A stretch of DNA of 20,445 nucleotides. It comes from Neisseriaceae bacterium. GTDB taxonomy: Bacteria; Pseudomonadota; Gammaproteobacteria; Burkholderiales; UBA11063. The notes below the pieces were generated by a model. The model worked only from the letters and a program-made list of their open reading frames with translations, did no database searches and was not told the DNA's origin. This document shows, piece after piece, positions 16,443-20,445 of the stretch (position 1 is the stretch's first letter; each line of letters opens with the position of its first letter). The translations under genes were made by a program, and so were the position numbers. The stretch is taken from the NCBI GenBank assembly GCA_947441745.1, contig CANEUJ010000009.1:1-20445 (forward strand), in the 5' to 3' direction.

Positions 16443-16595
16443 GGGGTACTAATTAATCCTGGAACATATTGATTTTATCGAGTTATCAAAATTTTGAATC
16501 AAGCTAAGCCTTGAAGTAAAACTAATAAAACACAAGAAAAACCACTGGAATCAGTCATAATATTTGGAATTTTACGCAAACAATATTTGATTGTA

Positions 16596-16604
16596 TGATA
16601 TAAT
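16596..16604 (+). promoter_or_regulatory. Extended -10 promoter of the PAS/LuxR regulator
   Basis: TGA TATAAT reads rightward, 81 bases before the ATG at 16686. No good -35 is visible. A run of eight T (16667-16674) lies in the leader just before the AGAG ribosome site. Confidence 0.5.
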
Positions 16605-16685
16605 TTATTAGTTATCATTATATTTTAAGACGCTACTTTGTTAAGTATGCAGTATTTTATAGATTGTTTTTTTTAGAGATACAAA

Positions 16686-17432
16686 ATGAATAATATTTTA
16701 TCAGATCAAGAGTTTTTTGAACTCTATCTTAAATCTGTAGCTATAATTTATAGCACTCTTGATGAGGTGGTATTCATTAAGAATGCAAATTTAAAATTTT
16801 GCTATGTTTCACCAACTTATTTACGAGGGTATAAAGAAGGAGGTAATATTTCAAAAGAGGTGCTTTTAGGCTTAGATGAACCCAAACAAACCAAAACCAC
16901 CTTTGATGAAGCAATACTCAATCAAGATATTGAAATAAAATCTAATCTTAAACCAGCAAAATTCCTTTATATAGATATCTATAATAAAATAGGTATAATC
17001 CACAAACAAGCAATTATAAACCCAGACACTAATAATTTTGTTGGGATTTTCTGTCATGTATCTCCATTGGCTTTACCAAGTGTAGTGGATATGCTTTATA
17101 AAATCAATGGCATTAATGACATATCTTGCCCAATAACAGCTCAATCAAGTAAATATGAGTTAACTCAAAGACAGCATGAGGTTTTATTTCTATATATAAA
17201 TCGTTATTCCGCCTCTGAAGTTGCTGTAATCTTAAGTGCTTTGGGTAAAAAAATTACTGTCGGTCGAATCAATGATATTTTACAAAATCTTAAGTTTATA
17301 TTTTGGGTAAATACTAAAGAAGAACTAATTAAAAAAGCAATTAGTTTAAAATACCATTTGCTACTTCCTCGCTCATTTCTTCAAGTTGGTAGCTTTCCTT
17401 TTGAGGAAGAGTTATTGATCTCAGAAATTTAA
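16686..17432 (+). CDS. PAS-like sensor with LuxR-type helix-turn-helix, transcription regulator
   Basis: This is a 248-residue cytoplasmic protein without membrane segments. Residues ~12-130 look like a PAS-type sensor (LDEVVFIKNANLKFCYVSPT near the start). Residues ~158-225 form a LuxR-like DNA-binding domain: LTQRQHEVLFLYINRYSASE matches the conserved LTxRExEVL start, then VAVILSALGKKITVGRINDI supplies the helix-turn-helix. The turn is a few residues longer than the usual xLxiSxxTV. It is transcribed away from the five-paralog array across a shared control region, so it is the best candidate to regulate the array. That link is inference from position. Its signal is unknown. The start has AGAG at the expected distance. 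Confidence 0.72.
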   Translation: MNNILSDQEFFELYLKSVAIIYSTLDEVVFIKNANLKFCYVSPTYLRGYKEGGNISKEVLLGLDEPKQTKTTFDEAILNQDIEIKSNLKPAKFLYIDIYNKIGIIHKQAIINPDTNNFVGIFCHVSPLALPSVVDMLYKINGINDISCPITAQSSKYELTQRQHEVLFLYINRYSASEVAVILSALGKKITVGRINDILQNLKFIFWVNTKEELIKKAISLKYHLLLPRSFLQVGSFPFEEELLISEI

Positions 17433-17516
17433 CCTCATTATATTTCTATGTGGTTTTATATTATCTTAGTTTATATGCAAAATCCTTTGACTTAAAATTT
17501 ATACAAATATTTTGGG

Positions 17517-17545
17517 TTGACATCGTTTAAAATACAATGTATCAT
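17517..17545 (+). promoter_or_regulatory. Sigma70 promoter for the TylF-like gene
   Basis: TTGACA (17517-17522), a 17-base spacer and TATCAT (17540-17545) make the best two-box promoter in the window. Transcription would start near 17552, leaving a leader of about 92 bases that contains the dyad at 17601-17618 and a smaller imperfect one (GCGAGAA...TTCCCGC, 17556-17572). Confidence 0.65.
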
Positions 17546-17600
17546 TATCAACGTTGCGAGAAATATTCCCGCCTAACTAATTAGTAAAACAGTTCTAAGA

Positions 17601-17618
17601 TTCATGTATTTACATGAA
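17601..17618. promoter_or_regulatory. 8-bp inverted repeat in the leader of the TylF-like gene
   Basis: Arms TTCATGTA and TACATGAA flank TT. It lies about 50 bases downstream of the predicted transcription start and 26 bases before the ATG. It may be an operator; a 2-base loop makes an RNA hairpin less likely unless inner pairs open. Confidence 0.35.
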
Positions 17619-17643
17619 AAAATAATTTAGTCAAGGACTATTA

Positions 17644-18369
17644 ATGAAAGCCAATCTGTATATTGAATTATTGAAAAGTGCAATTAATAGTTATCTTTAT
17701 TTTGGTACTGATAGTGCAATTAGTAATGCAAAATTCTTTAATAATTCAAAATGGTTGATTCCAAACGCCTTAAAACCTCATACATTGTGTAATCGCTCGC
17801 AACTTGATTTTTTAGAACGGATGATGATTCATTTAATAGAAAGCAAAGTAGCTGGAGATTTTGTTGAAGCAGGTTTTTGGCGTGGAGGAAACTCGATTTT
17901 TATGAGAGGTTTTCTCAAAGTAAGGGGTGAAAATCGTCAAGTAATTTTAATTGATCCGTTTATAGGTGGTGGTACATTATCAACATGTTATGTTTCAAAT
18001 GAACAGTTTGATACATGGACTAACCGTTTGGTATCTGAGCTAGAAGAGGTGAAAACACATTTTAATCGCTATGGCTTATTAGATGATTTTATTTCTTTTT
18101 GCCATGGTAAAATATCAGAAATTGAATTTCCTAATAGCTTATCTAAAATAGCATTGGCTAGACTTGATGTTGGTTCATATGAATCATACTCGCATGCTTT
18201 GAATAAAATACACCCCTTGATGGCTAAAGGTGGGTGTGTGATATTAGGTGATTGGCATCTTGAATCATGCCGTGCTGCAGTTTATGATTTTATTAGAAAT
18301 AATCAGCTAAATGCACTAATTTCCGAACTCTTTAAAGGAGATTTAGCAGATGCTCATTTCTTTATTTAG
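17644..18369 (+). CDS. TylF/MycF-family SAM-dependent methyltransferase-like protein
   Basis: This 241-residue protein resembles macrocin O-methyltransferase TylF, which methylates sugar hydroxyls in antibiotics; related proteins occur in polysaccharide loci. Visible are the SAM site AGDFVEAGFWRGGNSIFMRG (70-89), VILIDPF (100-106), RYGLLDDFISFCHG, LARLDVGSYES (171-181) and GGCVILGDWHLESCRAAVYDF (196-216). In TylF relatives the metal-site motifs are usually LDGDLYES and an Asp-Asp-Tyr. Here they read LDVGSYES and Gly-Asp-Trp, so Asp175 and Asp203 remain but their partners are replaced. Activity or metal use may therefore be altered. AAGGA lies 6 bases before the ATG, under a strong promoter. 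It is convergent with metQ. A sugar or glycan substrate is inference. Confidence 0.8.
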   Translation: MKANLYIELLKSAINSYLYFGTDSAISNAKFFNNSKWLIPNALKPHTLCNRSQLDFLERMMIHLIESKVAGDFVEAGFWRGGNSIFMRGFLKVRGENRQVILIDPFIGGGTLSTCYVSNEQFDTWTNRLVSELEEVKTHFNRYGLLDDFISFCHGKISEIEFPNSLSKIALARLDVGSYESYSHALNKIHPLMAKGGCVILGDWHLESCRAAVYDFIRNNQLNALISELFKGDLADAHFFI

Positions 18370-18418
18370 TATAACTATTTTTTACATTATCTAATATATA
18401 ACCTCTTACAATACATGA

Positions 18419-19219
18419 TTAAAAAGTTGGAATAACTGCACCTTTGTATTTATCAACAATAAATTTCTTAGTTTCAGGTGATGTGATTGCTTTAACTAAA
18501 GCCTTCATTTTTGGTTCGTTTACTTCATCAGGTCTCACAGCAACTAAATTTGCAAATGGACTATTTGTACTTTCAATTAGTACTGAATCTTTAACAGGGT
18601 TTAACCCAGACTGCATTGCGATATTTGAATTAATAATTGCAATATTTACTTGCTTACTTTTAAGAGCTCTAGGTAACATTGCTGGATCAATCTCTACTAT
18701 TTCTACTTGATATGGATTGTCAATTATATCTTTTTTGGTCGGTAAGATAATGCCAGCTTTTAGCTTAATTACCCCATTAGCCTGTAATATGTTTAGAGCA
18801 CGTCCTTCATTGGTTGGATCATTAGGTACTGCAATTTTAGAACTTTTAACTAAGTCAAAAGCTTTTTTGCTCTTAATGAATTTAGCTTCGTTAGGAGCAG
18901 CATAGGCACCCATAGGCTCCAAATGTACATCAACTAAATCAACCATATTTGTTTTATGGTCTTTATTATATTGAGTTAAATAAGGCTTAGTTTGAAAGTA
19001 ATTAGCATCCAAAGATTTTTGAAACACAGCAATATTTGGAGTGATATAATCAGAAAATTCGGTGATTTTTAGATCATAGCCTTGTTTTTTTAGTGCTGGA
19101 GTTATAAATTTAAGTATATCAGCATGAGGAACTGATGACGCACCTATAGTTATAGTTTCATTCGCAGCTACATCTACAATAGCTGATAAGCAAAATATGC
19201 TTAAAAGTAATTTACGCAT
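18419..19219 (-). CDS. metQ: MetQ/NlpA-family methionine-type substrate-binding protein, non-lipidated
   Basis: This 266-residue periplasmic protein would deliver methionine (D or L, or a close analog) to an ABC importer. Family marks are TITIGASSVPHADILKFITP, LDANYFQTKPYL (the usual NYFQH-pYL site), PNDPTNEGRALNILQANGVI and PFANLVAVRPDE. The signal peptide is residues 1-19 (MRKLLLSIFCLSAIVDVAA). Most MetQ proteins are lipoproteins, but no lipobox is present: Cys10 lies inside the hydrophobic core behind Phe, so it is probably a soluble periplasmic form. The permease and ATPase genes metI and metN are not in the window. AGGAA is upstream of the start. It follows the small membrane protein by 38 bases and may share the gmhA transcript. 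Confidence 0.85.
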   Translation of the reverse strand: MRKLLLSIFCLSAIVDVAANETITIGASSVPHADILKFITPALKKQGYDLKITEFSDYITPNIAVFQKSLDANYFQTKPYLTQYNKDHKTNMVDLVDVHLEPMGAYAAPNEAKFIKSKKAFDLVKSSKIAVPNDPTNEGRALNILQANGVIKLKAGIILPTKKDIIDNPYQVEIVEIDPAMLPRALKSKQVNIAIINSNIAMQSGLNPVKDSVLIESTNSPFANLVAVRPDEVNEPKMKALVKAITSPETKKFIVDKYKGAVIPTF

Positions 19220-19257
19220 AAATAGTTGTTCCTAATAAATGAAGTTTCAGAATATTA

Positions 19258-19485
19258 TTATTTATTCTCTAGAGAATGACGGATATCTAGTAATGAATAA
19301 ACTATAAGAGCAATAATTAAAGTACCACTCCAAGACAAAATCACTTGGATCACACCATCAACTATACCCATACCGCCACCAATTGTCACCCCCGAAAATA
19401 CCCCTGACGCAGCTCCAGCAATAAACGCTACTACTACCAAAACATTAAATACTTTTTCTGCATGGTTTAAAAACTGTTTACGCAT
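19258..19485 (-). CDS. Small two-helix inner-membrane protein, function unknown
   Basis: This 75-residue protein has two hydrophobic segments, about 12-30 and 46-66, joined by a Gly-rich loop (SGVTIGGGMGIVDG), and a charged tail DIRHSLENK. I do not recognise the family. Its ATG lies 4 bases after the gmhA stop, and its ribosome site AAAGGA is inside the last gmhA codons, so the two are translationally coupled. Its retention between gmhA and metQ shows only co-expression. Confidence 0.75.
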   Translation of the reverse strand: MRKQFLNHAEKVFNVLVVVAFIAGAASGVFSGVTIGGGMGIVDGVIQVILSWSGTLIIALIVYSLLDIRHSLENK

Positions 19486-19489
19486 TTTT

Positions 19490-20080
19490 TTACATTCCTT
19501 TAAATAACATATTATCTATAGCATCACATATCGTGTGAAGTACCAAAAGATGAACCTCTTGAATTCTAGCAGTACGATTAACTGGTACACACACGTTAAC
19601 ATCAGTATCTTTTAGTAGATGAGTAATTTTACCACCATCTTTACCAGTTAAGGTAATAATTTTCATGCCTTTATTATGAGCTACTTCAATTGCTTTTATA
19701 ACATTACTAGAATTACCAGAAGTAGATATCCCAAGAAGAATATCACCAGTGCTTCCTAGAGCCTCTACTTGCTTAGAAAATATCACATCAAATGAGTAGT
19801 CATTGCCAATTGCAGTTAGGGCTGAAGTATCGGTTGTAAGAGCTATTGCTGGTAATGGTGTACGTTCCATTTCATAACGCCCCGTGAACTCAGCCGCAAA
19901 ATGTTGACTGTCAGCAGCAGAGCCACCATTACCACAAATCAGGATTTTATTGCCTGATTTAAATGCTGTAGCTAGAATATTTATAGCTTTTTCAACACCT
20001 GGCTGAATAAACTCAGCCGCTTTTTGTTTAGCAGCAATGCTCTCATCAAAGTTTTGTTTAATTAGTTCTCTAATACTCAT
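19490..20080 (-). CDS. gmhA: Sedoheptulose-7-phosphate isomerase (phosphoheptose isomerase)
   Basis: This 196-residue cytoplasmic enzyme converts D-sedoheptulose 7-phosphate to D-glycero-D-manno-heptose 7-phosphate, the first step to the heptose of the LPS inner core. The SIS domain is complete: ICGNGGSAADSQHFAAEF (48-65), a phosphate-binding ISTSGNSSNV (118-127) and RIQEVHLLVLH (172-182). The zinc and catalytic residues of E. coli GmhA (His61, Glu65, Gln172, His180, from memory) correspond to His60, Glu64, Gln174 and His182. Length is normal. AAAGGA lies 6 bases before the ATG. The next gene overlaps its translation signals. It implies an LPS-bearing outer membrane. Confidence 0.95.
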   Translation of the reverse strand: MSIRELIKQNFDESIAAKQKAAEFIQPGVEKAINILATAFKSGNKILICGNGGSAADSQHFAAEFTGRYEMERTPLPAIALTTDTSALTAIGNDYSFDVIFSKQVEALGSTGDILLGISTSGNSSNVIKAIEVAHNKGMKIITLTGKDGGKITHLLKDTDVNVCVPVNRTARIQEVHLLVLHTICDAIDNMLFKGM

Positions 20081-20109
20081 ACCGTATCCTTTATATAGTT
20101 ATTACCATT

Positions 20110-20115
20110 ATTATA
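20110..20115 (-). promoter_or_regulatory. Candidate -10 of the gmhA operon
   Basis: Leftward TATAAT is a perfect -10 30 bases before the gmhA ATG. No convincing -35 lies at 16-18 bases, so the call rests on position. Confidence 0.4.
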
Positions 20116-20174
20116 GTATATTTATTTCAAATTTGGTATTTAATATTACTTTAGGGCAAGTGCAGGGAGCATGG

Positions 20175-20218
20175 ATCCTCGATTCACATTTAATCAGCAG
20201 AATTCGTAGGTCGAGGAT
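20175..20218. repeat. Inverted repeat ATCCTCGA/TCGAGGAT, related to the 77-bp repeats in opposite orientation
   Basis: Arms at 20175-20182 and 20211-20218 are perfect 8-mers. Read leftward the element begins GTCATCCTCGA and ends TCGAGGATCCATGC. The 77-bp units read rightward GTCATTCC...GGAATCCATGC, so outer ends match while stems differ. Confidence 0.6.
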
Positions 20219-20253
20219 GACAGAAGAAAAAAATACAAATATGTCACTGTTTT

Positions 20254-20445
20254 AACTTTCGAACGTCATTCCAAACAAAAACATATTGCTATTTCGTTAA
20301 GAGTTTGGAATCCATGCCCTAATAGTTTTTAACTTTCGAACGTCATTCCAAACAAAAACATATTGCTGTTTCGTTAAGAGTTTGGAATCCATCCCCTAAT
20401 AGTTTTTAACTTTCGAACGTCATTCCAAACAAAAACATATTGCTG
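20254..20445 (+). repeat. 77-bp tandem intergenic repeats (two full copies and a third cut by the edge)
   Basis: Units start with AACTTTCGAACGTCATTCCA at 20254, 20331 and 20408. Copies 1 and 2 differ at about two bases. Each unit contains a perfect 9-bp inverted repeat, ATTCCAAAC and GTTTGGAAT, about 26 bases apart, and ends near AATCCATGCCC. Units are contiguous without unique spacers, so this is not a CRISPR array. The layout resembles the GTCATTCC...GGAATCCA class of mobile intergenic repeats, such as Neisseria dRS3-type ATTCCC...GGGAAT ends. Confidence 0.93.

Larger units (their letters stand above)
16273..16685. other. 413-base divergent control region between the array and the PAS/LuxR regulator
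   Basis: No gene is visible. It contains the leftward TATAAT at 16385-16390, a perfect 15-bp inverted repeat at 16403-16442 just upstream of it, the dyad TGTGT TT ACACA at 16337-16348, and the rightward extended -10 of the regulator at 16596-16604. The remaining ~150 bases (16443-16595) show no structure that I can name. Confidence 0.75.
20081..20445. other. 365-base non-coding right edge with promoter and intergenic repeats
   Basis: No credible gene is visible. It holds the gmhA promoter near 20110, an inverted repeat at 20175-20218, and 77-bp tandem repeats from 20254 to the window end. Confidence 0.75.

Noticed and set aside
17433..17516. Terminator after the PAS/LuxR regulator
   Set aside because: I looked for a stem with a T-run and found only 3-4 bp pairings, so none is reported.
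20037..20255. Rightward open frame over the gmhA start and the repeat region
   Set aside because: It overlaps gmhA antisense, reads through a non-coding inverted repeat, and has no recognisable domain.
20254..20445. Regular repeats suggesting a CRISPR array
   Set aside because: The repeated unit is the whole 77 bases and copies are contiguous, so there are no unique spacers. No cas gene is present.

Overview
The window comes from a strongly AT-rich Gram-negative bacterium. The evidence is an outer-membrane-type lipoprotein, many Sec signal peptides, gmhA for LPS heptose synthesis, a periplasmic MetQ-like protein and an MlaE-type lipid permease. A prolyl-tRNA synthetase followed one base later by a small lytic transglycosylase recalls a proteobacterial (beta-type) arrangement known from memory. 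The exact taxon cannot be fixed from sequence alone. No tRNA, rRNA, CRISPR array, transposase or phage gene was recognised.

Region 1 (1-4950) is housekeeping. The left edge holds the first 162 codons of a leftward STAS-MlaE permease. Diverging from it are a KimA/YdaO-like APC permease (probable K+ uptake), proS, and a secreted lytic transglycosylase coupled to proS. A perfect 13-bp hairpin at 4910-4943 closes this rightward block.

Region 2 (4979-16272) is the accessory heart of the window. All six genes read leftward. Five are tandem paralogs (796, 619, 611, 601 and 601 aa in transcription order) of a secreted family I cannot name. Each has a Sec signal cleaved before Gly-Gln-Ser/Thr, an N-terminal beta domain with a Cys pair, an Ig-like domain with a second Cys pair, a signature NIG(T/S)L(Y/F)AGY...RKGS, and a C-terminal NHL-like beta-propeller. 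The first gene carries an extra C-terminal domain of about 184 residues that the other four lack; all four stop at the same propeller boundary. Spacings of 8 to 80 bases suggest one transcription unit, with an intercistronic hairpin after the first gene. The last gene is a lipoprotein with a 42-bp tandem repeat, an Ig-like hairpin resembling that of the paralogs, and a DUF1554-like (C-type-lectin-like) C-terminus. It has its own extended -10 promoter.

Region 3 (16273-18369): a 413-base divergent intergenic region with a perfect 15-bp inverted repeat separates the array from a PAS/LuxR-type regulator, which is the obvious candidate to control the array. A TylF-like methyltransferase with a good sigma70 promoter follows.

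Region 4 (18419-20445): leftward gmhA, a two-helix membrane protein and a MetQ-like binding protein form a probable operon. The right edge holds 77-bp tandem intergenic repeats with internal inverted repeats, plus a related element in opposite orientation.

The most interesting item is the five-paralog secreted propeller array together with its lectin-like lipoprotein and divergent regulator, which looks like a variable cell-surface or secreted adhesin or effector locus. That function is inference.
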